A model generated the notes under the pieces. It was not told the DNA's origin. It saw only the letters and a list, made by a program, of their open reading frames with translations, and ran no database searches. A stretch of DNA of 64,000 bases from PALSA-350 sp963834445. GTDB lineage: Bacteria; Acidobacteriota; Terriglobia; Terriglobales; Acidobacteriaceae. Within the stretch, counting starts at the first letter, position 1. Every line of letters starts with the position of its first letter. The stretch covers positions 1,054,001-1,118,000 of the forward strand of contig CAWIBU010000003.1 in assembly GCA_963834445.1 (NCBI GenBank), written 5' to 3'. Below are positions 53,737 to 62,283 of this stretch, piece after piece. The translations under genes and the position numbers were made by a program.

Positions 53737-53758
53737 TTGATTCATATACTTGAGTTAA
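53737..53758. promoter_or_regulatory. Imperfect inverted repeat upstream of TetR gene, possible operator
   Basis: TTGATTCA and TGAGTTAA flank TATACT; six of eight positions pair. It lies 16 bases upstream of the TetR start, as expected for autoregulation. TATACT may be the -10 box. Confidence 0.35.
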
Positions 53759-53791
53759 GGAGCATGGTACTGGATAAGGCAACAATTTGCT

Positions 53792-54328
53792 TCAACGCGC
53801 CTGGCGATGCAGTTGATAGCTTGCCCAGGCAGCGAGCGTGCAGACGTCGCGGATCTCACCGGTGCGCAGTTTCTGTTCGAAAGCGGAGATAGGAAGGCGG
53901 ATGATTTCCATATCGGATTCTTCGGGGTCGCGCCTGGTTGGGCCCTGGGTCAGGCCTTCCGCGATGAAGACGTGCTGCCGCTGGCGGGCGAAGCCGTAGG
54001 CGATCCACATCCAGGGGAGTGCGGTCATGCGGGCGGCGAGCAGGCCGGTTTCTTCGCGCAATTCACCACGGGCGAGGGCTTCGGGGTCGACGTTGTCAGC
54101 CTCCCAGCCTCCCTGCGGCAGTTCGAGGGCTCGCTCGCCGATGGGGTAACGGTACTGCTCGACCAGCCAGATATGATCGCCGTCGATGGGCAGGATGATG
54201 GCACAGTCCTGTTTTTCGACGACTCCGTAGATGCCGTGGGCTCCGTTGTCGCGCTCGATGGAGTCTTCGCGCAGACGCATCCAGTGGTTTTGATAGACCT
54301 CGCGGGTGGAGAGAGTGCGGATGCTCAT
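53792..54328 (-). CDS. NUDIX hydrolase, ADP-ribose pyrophosphatase-like
   Basis: This 178-residue protein has the fold of NudF-type ADP-sugar hydrolases: WLVEQYRYPIGERALELPQGG and the Nudix box from GGWEADNVDPEALARGELREETGLL. In the box the first arginine of the REUxEExGU core appears to be glycine, while both metal-binding glutamates are kept, so activity is still likely. It hydrolyses nucleoside-diphosphate sugars to sugar phosphate and AMP. It is a single gene. Confidence 0.9.
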   Translation of the reverse strand: MSIRTLSTREVYQNHWMRLREDSIERDNGAHGIYGVVEKQDCAIILPIDGDHIWLVEQYRYPIGERALELPQGGWEADNVDPEALARGELREETGLLAARMTALPWMWIAYGFARQRQHVFIAEGLTQGPTRRDPEESDMEIIRLPISAFEQKLRTGEIRDVCTLAAWASYQLHRQAR

Positions 54329-54383
54329 GCCCTAGGATGGCATGGAGGGACGGTCAACGGAACGACCAGTATTCCCAAACAGG

Positions 54384-54467
54384 AGGGTGGCCCAGGTCTC
54401 GCGTTTGAGACCTGGGATTTCTACCTCACGCGCCCCCAGGTCTCAAACGCGAGACCTGGGCCACCCT
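54384..54467. repeat. Perfect long inverted repeat with palindromic arms
   Basis: Arms of 33 bases (54384-54416 and 54435-54467) are exact reverse complements with an 18-base loop. Each arm is itself a near-palindrome (CCAGGTCTCGCGTTTGAGACCTGG). It sits between the NUDIX gene start and the HEAT-repeat gene end, both on the minus strand. Confidence 0.9.
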
Positions 54468-54514
54468 TCAATGTTTGCTTGATCGATGACTGCTTGATCA
54501 AGGTTCGTTTCTTC

Positions 54515-55447
54515 TCAGACGCAAGGCCGGCCGAGTTGCTGCAGGCGCGCGATGGTTTCCGGGGATGGGGCGGACCGGCAGAGGGCTTCGTGAGCTTCGG
54601 CTGCATGGCTCTCTTCGTTTGCGATGAGATCGAGGAGATACTCGGTGGCTTCCTGCTGGCGAGTGAGGGCGATGGCGGAGAGCACGGCTGCGCGGAACCA
54701 TGGGTCGCGTGCTCTGGTGAAGGCGGTGCGCAGGTGTTGGAAGGCTGCAAGGGTATGAGTCTGGGCGATGGCCAGGGCCGCTTCCGCGGCGGGATCGTCT
54801 TCTGGCGACAGGAATTGCGCGACCCAGGGGATGGCAACGGCGCCCTCGAGTGCGAGGACACCGGAGTAGCAGGCGCCGAGTAGCTCTGAGCCGTCGGAAG
54901 CCAACTCAGCGCGGAGGCGCAGCAACAGCGCTGCCGAGTCAGTGCCGACCTGCTCGATGGCGCGGGCGGCGTTGACGCGAACAGAGAGTTCCTTGTCGGC
55001 GAGGAGCTGCGTGAGATGGATGAGCACGCGATGGCTGTTGACGTCGCGGCACTGGACGAGGGCGAGGGCGCAAATGCCGCGGAGCGTGCCGGCGGTGTCA
55101 ACGGATCCGCCCCAGACAGGTTCCATCTGGGTATGACGCATGCCGCTGAGGAAGATTTCCGGCTCCTGACACTCGAAGGCGGCGAGTGTCCTGGCGAGAG
55201 CGTTCTTTGCCCAACACTGCGGATCGGACTTAGCGGAATTTTCGAGAAAGCGGGGGAAGGCGGCAACCAGATGCGGCGTCAGTGATGTCAAGCCATGGTG
55301 AAGGGTGACGGCCGCGGCCTTGGCAACGAGGAAATTGTTGCGCAGGTTGAGGGCTTTGGCCAGGTTCGGCTCGGCAGTGGCAGGCGATGCGTCACGCAAC
55401 GCTTCTAAAGCGGCGAGCTCTGCATCAAAGTTACGCTTTGCGGGCAT
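54515..55447 (-). CDS. HEAT-repeat protein
   Basis: This 310-residue protein is made of HEAT-like helical repeats, for example SVRVNAARAIEQVGTDSAALLLRLRAEL and PAAEAALAIAQTHTLAAFQHLRTAF (about 150-265). It has no signal or membrane helix. HEAT proteins bind other proteins or cofactors; bacterial ones include phycobilin lyase-like and scaffolding types. I cannot tell which partner. The gene is single, with a divergent alpha/beta hydrolase on the other side. Confidence 0.82.
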   Translation of the reverse strand: MPAKRNFDAELAALEALRDASPATAEPNLAKALNLRNNFLVAKAAAVTLHHGLTSLTPHLVAAFPRFLENSAKSDPQCWAKNALARTLAAFECQEPEIFLSGMRHTQMEPVWGGSVDTAGTLRGICALALVQCRDVNSHRVLIHLTQLLADKELSVRVNAARAIEQVGTDSAALLLRLRAELASDGSELLGACYSGVLALEGAVAIPWVAQFLSPEDDPAAEAALAIAQTHTLAAFQHLRTAFTRARDPWFRAAVLSAIALTRQQEATEYLLDLIANEESHAAEAHEALCRSAPSPETIARLQQLGRPCV

Positions 55448-55564
55448 CGGGCTGGGATAAAGGCGTGAATTGCATCAGAGAAAAGCGTACCTTGTTGGGG
55501 TAAAAAGTTATAGCTCGAGACGGTAGTCGAAGCCGTCACGTTATTGGCAGAGGGAGACCCACCC

Positions 55565-56404
55565 TTGTTTGCGCATGATTCGGCATCTGCGCTGGCGTTG
55601 ACATCGACCCTGACGGAAAAACACGCCGAGGGAGCACTCTACGACTGGTCTTATCGGGTACCAGGATCCTCAGAATGCACGCAGGCATGGATGATTGCGC
55701 CGGAGCGGCCTGGCTCGTTTCCTTTTGTTGTTTTCCTGCACGGCGGAGGCCAAAATCGCGGAGCTTTTCTCAATGAGTCGCTGCGCCTGGCTGTCGACGG
55801 CGTCGCTTCCCTATTGGTTGACCTACCGCAAGCGCGGGCATTCCCTGATTTTCTGCTGCCCGAGAAGGACCAGGCTCTGATCGAGCAGACCGTTCTCTCG
55901 GTAACCCATGGCATCGATTGCCTGGCCATTCGCTCGGACATTGACATGAGGCGCGGAGCTATCATCGGGTTCAGTTTTGGAGCGTGGATCGGCAGTGTTG
56001 TCGCCGCGACGGACGCACGCATTCGGGGAGCGGTTCTGACTTCCGCAGTTCCCCGCATGAGCGAATTCTGGCGCGCGAGTGCGCATCCGGATGTAATTCG
56101 TATCCGCGACAGATTTGCGTCCAGCGTTATGGAGCGGTATGTAAGTCTTCTGAAGTCTTCCGACGCGATCGAGCACCTGCGGCTCTGTTCCCAGGTATCG
56201 CTGTTCTTTCAATTCGGTAGCGAAGATGAGTTGATGTCGCCAGAGTCAGTGAACGAGTTTCTGCCTTATGGCGGTGGAGACAATCAGCTGAAGATTTATG
56301 AATCGGCGTCGCACTACCAGATGTTTTTCAATGCGGATGCTCGCAAGGATCGAATGTCGTGGATACACGATCAATTTGAGGTGAGGGATCGCCGGCGAGG
56401 GTGA
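55565..56404 (+). CDS. Alpha/beta hydrolase (dienelactone hydrolase-like)
   Basis: I choose TTG 55565, with GGGAG 8 bases upstream (279 residues); TTG 55544 is a longer alternative with no ribosome site, and a stop lies just before it. The nucleophile elbow is GFSFGAWIG (serine near residue 137), the oxyanion stretch is FVVFLHGGGQNRG, the aspartate lies in FGSEDELMSP and the histidine in ASHYQMFF. Substrate unknown. It is a single gene that ends upstream of tRNA-Pro. Confidence 0.85.
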   Translation: MFAHDSASALALTSTLTEKHAEGALYDWSYRVPGSSECTQAWMIAPERPGSFPFVVFLHGGGQNRGAFLNESLRLAVDGVASLLVDLPQARAFPDFLLPEKDQALIEQTVLSVTHGIDCLAIRSDIDMRRGAIIGFSFGAWIGSVVAATDARIRGAVLTSAVPRMSEFWRASAHPDVIRIRDRFASSVMERYVSLLKSSDAIEHLRLCSQVSLFFQFGSEDELMSPESVNEFLPYGGGDNQLKIYESASHYQMFFNADARKDRMSWIHDQFEVRDRRRG

Positions 56405-56527
56405 GCTGGGGATGGTGCAGATCGTGCGCTCGGGTTCCTTCGAGAACAGGGCTCTCACGCACCCCTAACGGAATGCCTTCCAGCGCTGGGTGCCTGGCGG
56501 GCCGAAAATTTGCAGAAATAGATTGAA

Positions 56528-56604
56528 TGGTCGGGGCGGAGGGATTCGAACCCCCGACCCTCTGCTCCCAAAGCAGATGCGCTACCAGGCTACGCTACGC
56601 CCCG
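56528..56604 (-). tRNA. tRNA-Pro (anticodon UGG)
   Basis: The minus strand folds as a normal tRNA with acceptor CGGGGCG/CGCCCCG, D-arm AGCCTGGTAGCGCA, anticodon stem CTGCT with loop TTTGGGA (TGG anticodon), T-arm TCGGGGGTTCGAATCCC and an encoded CCA. Confidence 0.97.
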
Positions 56605-56631
56605 ATCCCACGATTGTATCAACCCACGCCG

Positions 56632-57168
56632 TCAGGCGTGGTGACCGAGCCAGTCAAGGAACCATAGCAGGAGCACAATCGGAGCCAGAAAGATGACGGC
56701 GAGGATCACGGCGATCAGCGAAAGAAAAAGCCAGTCTCCCCAGGTCTGCCGCCGGGTTTGCTCGAGATGGCGGACAATCAAAGCGTAGTTGCGGCGGTTC
56801 GCTTTCCAGGCGATGTCAAAGGCGTCCCCCAACAAGGGAATGGTGCCCAATAACACCTCGATACCAATGTTGACGACCATTCTGGCCAGCGTGACGTAGG
56901 GCACACCGCGTACCCAGGCAGCAACGACGAGGATCGTCGACGCAAGACCGCCGAGGATGTCGCCCACGCCGGGCACCAGGCCGATGATGCCGTCGAGGCC
57001 GAAACGGATGGAGGTGCCCGGCACACGAAACCATTCATCAAGGATGTGGGCGAGGAAATCGAGGTTTTCGTCAGCAAACAAGCCGCTCGCCTTTTGAAAA
57101 CGTGACGCGGACCCCGGCTTGCGGGGAGGCAGAATCTCGGGCTGGCTATTGCTGGGCATAGGTAACAT
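56632..57168 (-). CDS. DUF4112 domain membrane protein
   Basis: This 178-residue protein carries the DUF4112 pattern (LDEWFRVPGTSIRFGLDGIIGLVPGVGDILGGLAS, then LLGTIPLLGDAFDIAWKANRRNYALI) with three or four hydrophobic segments, the last one at the C-terminus (LIAVILAVIFLAPIVLLLWFLDWL). The family is widespread but unassigned. It lies between two tRNA genes and shares no operon. Confidence 0.92.
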   Translation of the reverse strand: MLPMPSNSQPEILPPRKPGSASRFQKASGLFADENLDFLAHILDEWFRVPGTSIRFGLDGIIGLVPGVGDILGGLASTILVVAAWVRGVPYVTLARMVVNIGIEVLLGTIPLLGDAFDIAWKANRRNYALIVRHLEQTRRQTWGDWLFLSLIAVILAVIFLAPIVLLLWFLDWLGHHA

Positions 57169-57246
57169 GCTGCATCGAGAGGGCTTGGCAGCGGGCCCAA
57201 TGGACGGGCCGGGCAGGAACCCAAATGCTACAATCTAAGTCTATAT

Positions 57247-57322
57247 GGCGGCTATAGTTCAGTGGCAGAACGCCGGTCTGTGGCACCGGATGTCGTGGGT
57301 TCGACCCCCACTAGCCGCCCCA
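57247..57322 (+). tRNA. tRNA-His (anticodon GUG)
   Basis: The extra G-1 paired with C73, typical of tRNA-His, is present: G plus GCGGCTA at the 5' end and TAGCCGC plus C at the 3' end, then CCA. Anticodon loop CTGTGGC gives GTG; the T-arm is GTGGGTTCGACCCCCAC. Confidence 0.97.
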
Positions 57323-57352
57323 CTTGCCACTCCCTGTCGGTAAGACGCAGAC

Positions 57353-58096
57353 GTGACAAGCACTTCCACTTCGTCCCCTTTTTGGATTGGCTGCTCGGGC
57401 TGGGCTTACCCGACGTGGAAGCCTGAGTTCTATCCGGCTAAGACCTCACCGAAGAAAATGCTGGAGTACTTTGCGACGCAGCTAAGCTCCGTCGAAGTGA
57501 ACTACACGTTCCGCATGTTGCCCTCCGCAGCCATGATCGACGGCTGGCTAGCGCAAACAGGTGCTGATTTTCGCTTCTCATTCAAAGCGCCGCAGCGCAT
57601 TACCCATATCAAGCGATTGAAAGAATGCAGCGAAGCGGTCGCGACGTTTTATGCAGCGTTGCAACCGGTCGTCCGCGCTGGACGCATGGGCGTCGTGCTC
57701 TTTCAGTTGCCGCCGAATTTCAAAGGGGACGGAGCGAGGCTTGCGGAGTTTTTGAAGGAAGCCGCCCCTGAGAACACGGGCACGCTGCGGATCGCTTTTG
57801 AATTCCGCCATGCCTCCTGGTTTACCGAGGAGACGTTCGCCCTGCTGCGACGACATCATGCCGCGCTGTGCGTGGCGGAGAGCGATGAACTGCAGACACC
57901 AGACGTGAGCACCGCTCCGTTCTGCTGCTACCGGCTGCGCAAGAGCGACTACGGGCCGGCTGAGCTGGCGCAGATTGAAGAGCAGCTATTGGAGAAGGGG
58001 GCGCGAGGCGAGGTTTTTGCTTACATGAAGCACGAGGATTCGCCCAAAGGCGCGCTGCAGGCGGCGGCCCTGCTGACAAGGCTGCGGGCGCGGTGA
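57353..58096 (+). CDS. DUF72 family protein
   Basis: This 247-residue TIM-barrel protein of the DUF72 family (YecE) has FWIGCSGWAYPTWKPEFYPAKTSPKKMLEYFATQLSSVEVNYTFRMLPS at the start and FAYMKHEDSPKGALQAAALL at the end. The biochemical role of the family is not known. GTG at 57353 is the start. Its stop overlaps the start of the YheT-like hydrolase gene (GTGA), so the two, and the next gene, form an operon. Confidence 0.93.
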   Translation: MTSTSTSSPFWIGCSGWAYPTWKPEFYPAKTSPKKMLEYFATQLSSVEVNYTFRMLPSAAMIDGWLAQTGADFRFSFKAPQRITHIKRLKECSEAVATFYAALQPVVRAGRMGVVLFQLPPNFKGDGARLAEFLKEAAPENTGTLRIAFEFRHASWFTEETFALLRRHHAALCVAESDELQTPDVSTAPFCCYRLRKSDYGPAELAQIEEQLLEKGARGEVFAYMKHEDSPKGALQAAALLTRLRAR

Positions 58097-59097
58097 GCGA
58101 CGTCTTCCTTCCCCGGCGTTTTTTGCGCAACGGTCACCTGCAAACACTGGCCGGCAATTTTTGGCCGCGACGCTCCGTGCTGCCCGAGGCGCAGAGCCAT
58201 GTGATCGAAGTCGAGGCGGCGGAAAGCGGGCCGCCGGCGCGCGCGGCAAGCCATGTGCTCTGCCATTGCCATTGGCAGCCCGACGCCGGTCAGCGCTTGA
58301 CGGTGCTGCTGGTGCATGGTCTGGAAGGGTCTTCGCAATCGCAATACGTGTTGGGGAACGCGGCGCGCGCCTGGGCTGCGGGATGCAATGTGATCCGCAT
58401 GAACATGCGTAATTGTGGAGGCACCGAGACTCTGTCGCCGACACTGTATCATTCTGGACTTTCCGGCGATGTCGGGAGGGTGATGGAGACGCTGGCTGGG
58501 GAGAAGGACCTAAAAGCATTTGCGCTGGTGGGCTACTCCATGGGCGGCAACCTGGTACTGAAGCTGGTGGGCGAATTGGGCGACCGTGTGCCGGGATACG
58601 TGAAGGCGGTGGTGGGGGTTTCGCCAGCAATGGACCTGGCCGCTTCCGCCGATGCACTGCACAACCCGCCTAACCGGGTCTATGAATGGAAATTTCTGCG
58701 CGGCTTGCGGCGACGCTTTCGGCGCAAGGCGGAGCTCTTCCCCGCAATTTACTCGACCGCTGGCCTGGAGAGCATCGCGACGCTGCGCCAGTTCGATGAC
58801 CGGATCACGGCGCGGTATTCCGGCTTTGCGGGCGCGGACGATTACTATGCGCGGGCAGCGAGCTCGCGGGTGGCCTCACAGATCGCGGTGCCCACGCTGA
58901 TTCTGCATGCGCTCGACGACCCCTTTGTGCGGATGTTGCCGCCGACGCGGGCCGCACTGCTCGAGAATCCGCGGGTGCGGCTGATTGAGACAGCACACGG
59001 TGGCCACTGCGCGTTTCTGGCGCCCGCGGTCGCGTACGACGGCTACTGGGCGGAGAAGACGCTGTTGGGCTTCTTGCTGTCGGTCACCGCGTCCTGA
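58093..59097 (+). CDS. YheT-like alpha/beta hydrolase
   Basis: This 334-residue protein has the family features: FLPRRFLRNGHLQTLAGNFW at the start, LLVHGLEGSSQSQYVLGNA (oxyanion region), the nucleophile elbow VGYSMGGNLVLKLVGE (serine near residue 157), the aspartate in ALDDPFVRM and the histidine in THGGHC. YheT-type enzymes are esterases of unknown natural substrate. It begins with GTG overlapping the DUF72 stop, and the next gene overlaps its stop by one base (TGATG). Confidence 0.95.
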   Translation: MSDVFLPRRFLRNGHLQTLAGNFWPRRSVLPEAQSHVIEVEAAESGPPARAASHVLCHCHWQPDAGQRLTVLLVHGLEGSSQSQYVLGNAARAWAAGCNVIRMNMRNCGGTETLSPTLYHSGLSGDVGRVMETLAGEKDLKAFALVGYSMGGNLVLKLVGELGDRVPGYVKAVVGVSPAMDLAASADALHNPPNRVYEWKFLRGLRRRFRRKAELFPAIYSTAGLESIATLRQFDDRITARYSGFAGADDYYARAASSRVASQIAVPTLILHALDDPFVRMLPPTRAALLENPRVRLIETAHGGHCAFLAPAVAYDGYWAEKTLLGFLLSVTAS

Positions 59098-59711
59098 TGG
59101 AAGCCGACTGGTCGGTCGCGGTTACGGTGGACGACCCCAGGATCGTTGTGCCGTGGGCCGCATCTGTGGACGACTCGCGGAACTGCCGGTTCATCGATCT
59201 GCGGTCGAAGCCCGATTTAATCGACGCGATTGAAGAGGCGCAGAGCGGGCCGCTGCGGTCTGCGTTGCTGAGGCTGAACGATGGCGCCTCTCCTCTTTGG
59301 ACAGCCAAGTGCGATGCCTGGACCACCAGTGTGGAGCCCTTCGATCCGTATGAGATGGACGCGGAGCCGGAGGAAACGGCGTTCGGCGCTGGCAGTTACA
59401 TCGACCTGTTACCGCACGATAGCGGGGTGCGCGCAAGCTTCGTGCAACAGGAACGATGGATGCGCACGGTAACGGAGCGGCTACGCGCCCTCCCGGCCAG
59501 GGCGGTACGCGCGGAACTGGTGCTGCGTGCCGCGGAGGTAAAGGGTGCGGCCGGCTTTGGCGTGACCTGGTTTGTCGAGGGATGTGGCGGGACGGCGCAG
59601 AGTGCGAGGGAACGCTGGGGTAACGCGCTCGTCGTCTCCCTGGCCGTGCTGCTCGAAACGCCCTTCGATGCAGGCCCCGGGGACGATACGCTGGCGGCGA
59701 CGGGCGAGTAG
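59097..59711 (+). CDS. Conserved-looking hypothetical protein in the DUF72-YheT operon
   Basis: This 204-residue soluble protein starts in the stop of the YheT gene (TGATG). It has mixed alpha/beta text (VAVTVDDPRIVVPWAASVDDSRNCRFIDLRSKPDLIDAIEEAQSG and LVLRAAEVKGAAGFGVTWFVEGCGG) but no motif I recognise. The coupling to YheT and DUF72 is the only clue to function. Confidence 0.75.
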   Translation: MEADWSVAVTVDDPRIVVPWAASVDDSRNCRFIDLRSKPDLIDAIEEAQSGPLRSALLRLNDGASPLWTAKCDAWTTSVEPFDPYEMDAEPEETAFGAGSYIDLLPHDSGVRASFVQQERWMRTVTERLRALPARAVRAELVLRAAEVKGAAGFGVTWFVEGCGGTAQSARERWGNALVVSLAVLLETPFDAGPGDDTLAATGE

Positions 59712-59746
59712 CCCAATCGTCTCTAAGCGCGATGTGTTGGGGACGG

Positions 59747-61342
59747 TTAGATGCGTCCAGCGATGGCATCCGCAGCGCGCATGGCCAGGCACATAATGGT
59801 CAAAGTGGGATTGACACTTCCCGAGCAGGGAAAAACAGAAGCGCTTGCGACACTTAGATTTTGCAACCGATGAACTCTCAAATGGGGATCGACCACAGAA
59901 TTCAAAGGGGTCGTTCCCATGCGGGTTGAGCCCGCAGGATGGGCAAGATCAACAGCCAAATCCACCAGCCTAACCTCCGGATTCAGGACCTCAGGATTCC
60001 ACTCCAGATCGCAAACGCTGGATAAGTGGGCCTTCCAATAGCGATCGATTTTTCCTATCATCACTCTGAAAAGATCTTCGTCCGTATTCATTTTCTTCCA
60101 CTCAAGTTTCAGCCTGGGCAGGTGAAGGGCGTCTTCCTGATCTGAAAGGCAAATGCGGTTGCACCATTGGGGTAGCTGCTCAATCCGGATCATCAGGTAC
60201 AGATTCGCATTAGAAGGCCAATATTTTTGCTTACGCACCCATTTCCATTGGGCTGTCTTGAACAGCGATGGCGAGTCTTGCAGGATGGCCCGCATATCCT
60301 GATAGCTAAAGGCCAAATGGCCGCCTCTGGCGCCTTGCGCGACCTGTTTAAGTTTTGTCAAAGCAGCGGAATCGGGAAGGTCGGCTGCGACATCAAAGTA
60401 GGCGCTGGCAACGCCATCTTTTCTTTGAACTTCCGGACGCAACTCAAAATGCAAATGCCGCTGCGAGGTTGACGTAAGGCGGTCATTGAGGGTTTGATTG
60501 GTCAGTGTATTGTCCCTGGGGCGAAGGGTTGCTGCATTCAACCCCAGATGATCGTTGAAATATCGACCAAGCGCGTCGCAATCGCGCGAGATAGAATGGT
60601 TTGATTGCCGGTCGGCCAACAAAAGCAAACGAGTCGACTCCAGAGTTCCGGCAGCAATGAGATATTCGTTTGCCATTACCCGCAAGGTTTTTCCAGCAAG
60701 ATTGATGCAGTTCAGGGACGTAACCTTCTTACCATCCAGGTCGAAACAAAAATGGGAAGCAGTTGCCCCGAGCCAGATTTCAAGGTTTGCGGAGTGGTTG
60801 ATTTCGTTGCGAAAGACATGGGCCAGGTTATGATTTTTAAGCGTTGGTCTTTTGGGCCATCTAAGGCAAAAATCGATATCGTGCCTCGGAAGGAACGCCT
60901 GGGGATCGACTTGTTCCGTAATATCTCCCTCGTAAGGCTCACTCCCCACTCCCATGAAAGCCTCGGTCTGCTGCCGGTACTGGTCTAATTCGGCAGTATC
61001 GAAGGGCCACCCCTCCTGGTCGAGCCAGGAGCGGGGCAGAGTATCCTGAGCGCTCAGGGGAAGGAGTTTTCCGGCCCAGAGCAGCGATGTCCCCCCCAAA
61101 CCTCTGGCTCTGCCAGCCAGGGAGCCCTCGTAGTGGTCGCCCGCATTGTCGACTTGATTGAGAGCGATTGAAGAAGGGTCGAACGCTTTAAGACCGCTTT
61201 CCACGATGACAATACTCAATTGCTTGTTCCGGGCCAGGCGCGTGCCTGCAATCAGCCCTGCGATGCCGGCGCCGACAATACAAACCGACGCAGACAACTC
61301 CGTCTTCAGAGAGGCGGCTTGATCCAGCACGCGTAATGCCAT
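59747..61342 (-). CDS. GMC family oxidoreductase
   Basis: This 531-residue FAD enzyme has the dinucleotide fold ASVCIVGAGIAGLIAGTRLA (about 18-37) and the GMC C-terminal motif with the catalytic histidine-asparagine region (HPAGSTRMGTTPL, then SGSVNPTLTIMCLAMRAADAIAGRI). It has no signal peptide. Such enzymes oxidise alcohols or sugars. It is followed upstream by an aldo/keto reductase gene only five bases away, and then a flippase, so it likely oxidises a sugar or sugar-like part in a polysaccharide pathway. Confidence 0.92.
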   Translation of the reverse strand: MALRVLDQAASLKTELSASVCIVGAGIAGLIAGTRLARNKQLSIVIVESGLKAFDPSSIALNQVDNAGDHYEGSLAGRARGLGGTSLLWAGKLLPLSAQDTLPRSWLDQEGWPFDTAELDQYRQQTEAFMGVGSEPYEGDITEQVDPQAFLPRHDIDFCLRWPKRPTLKNHNLAHVFRNEINHSANLEIWLGATASHFCFDLDGKKVTSLNCINLAGKTLRVMANEYLIAAGTLESTRLLLLADRQSNHSISRDCDALGRYFNDHLGLNAATLRPRDNTLTNQTLNDRLTSTSQRHLHFELRPEVQRKDGVASAYFDVAADLPDSAALTKLKQVAQGARGGHLAFSYQDMRAILQDSPSLFKTAQWKWVRKQKYWPSNANLYLMIRIEQLPQWCNRICLSDQEDALHLPRLKLEWKKMNTDEDLFRVMIGKIDRYWKAHLSSVCDLEWNPEVLNPEVRLVDLAVDLAHPAGSTRMGTTPLNSVVDPHLRVHRLQNLSVASASVFPCSGSVNPTLTIMCLAMRAADAIAGRI

Positions 61343-61346
61343 GCCC

Positions 61347-62216
61347 TTAATTCCCTGCGGACCATGCGATTATCTCTTCGAGGTGGGCGACATGTCTTGT
61401 TTGGACAATCACAGAGCCCTTGCGGCGTCGAGCTAAAGCTAATTCCAGCAGGTGTCGGACCGATTCTTTTTCTACGCGAGGGCGCCTATCTGCCAAGGAT
61501 GCCGAAAACAGACTGTGAGTAATGTCGGGGACAAAACGATCTTCGGACCAGCTTGCTTCCGCGCTTTGAATGACATCGAGATATCTGTAACGGTCTGCAA
61601 CGACGGATTCTATGTAGGCGCCGGAAACCCCGATAAATCTTATGTCGCCTTTTTGCTTGCTTCGTTCGAGTTCCTCCCAGAGATCATCAGGGACGCTTGA
61701 GTCCAGGAGCGGCTCATGCAAACAATAGATGTCGATATAGTCCGTCTTGAGGGCTCGCAAGGACGCCTGAAGACTTTTCTGCAAGGTGCCACGCGTGTAG
61801 GAGCGTTTGGGATAGGTAAGCAGGCCGAGCTTGCTCAATAATGATCGCGCTTTTCGCAAGGGCGGCGCCAAGGCGCCCAGCGAACCAATGAGCGGCGTCG
61901 GAATCAAGCCGAATTTTGTGGTGATTGTGACCCTGTCTCTGATTCCTTGAAGAGCACTGCCCAGAGCGACCTCGGACAATCCGTCACTGTAGAACCGTGC
62001 CGTATCGAAGTGAGTAATTCCCAGATCGAGGGCCCGATGAATCAGGGCTTTACGATCTGCAGGGGCTAACTGATGCATGTTAGCCAGTCCCAATCCAACG
62101 CGCGATACTTCCAGGGATGACCTTGGTAGTGTGGTTTTGCCCGCGAGTTGTTTGCCGGTCAACGAGATATCTTCTTTCTGCGAGTATCTGAGCGCGTTAT
62201 ATTGCCTTGTTGCCAT
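61347..62216 (-). CDS. Aldo/keto reductase
   Basis: ATG 62216 gives 289 residues; the longer frame to 62381 has no better mark. GGGAG lies 11-15 bases upstream. The TIM-barrel catalytic set is visible: aspartate and tyrosine in HFDTARFYSDGLSEVALGSAL, lysine in ITTKFGLIP and histidine in DIYCLHEPLLD. It has NADPH-dependent oxidoreductase activity on unknown carbonyl or sugar substrates. Its stop lies five bases before the GMC oxidoreductase start, so the pair is co-transcribed and may act on the same sugar. Confidence 0.92.
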   Translation of the reverse strand: MATRQYNALRYSQKEDISLTGKQLAGKTTLPRSSLEVSRVGLGLANMHQLAPADRKALIHRALDLGITHFDTARFYSDGLSEVALGSALQGIRDRVTITTKFGLIPTPLIGSLGALAPPLRKARSLLSKLGLLTYPKRSYTRGTLQKSLQASLRALKTDYIDIYCLHEPLLDSSVPDDLWEELERSKQKGDIRFIGVSGAYIESVVADRYRYLDVIQSAEASWSEDRFVPDITHSLFSASLADRRPRVEKESVRHLLELALARRRKGSVIVQTRHVAHLEEIIAWSAGN

Positions 62217-62283
62217 CTGAATGAGACCTCCCGTTTCGACGTTATGACAAGATACTAAACAGTTCGCAGCCGTGAGCATGCAT

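Noticed and set aside
53807..54883. Plus-strand frame of 358 codons across the NUDIX and HEAT genes
   Set aside because: It spans two real genes on the other strand and the inverted repeat; not credible.
56490..56696. Frame containing GIRTPDPLLPKQMRYQ
   Set aside because: It is the complement of tRNA-Pro, a common false protein in databases.
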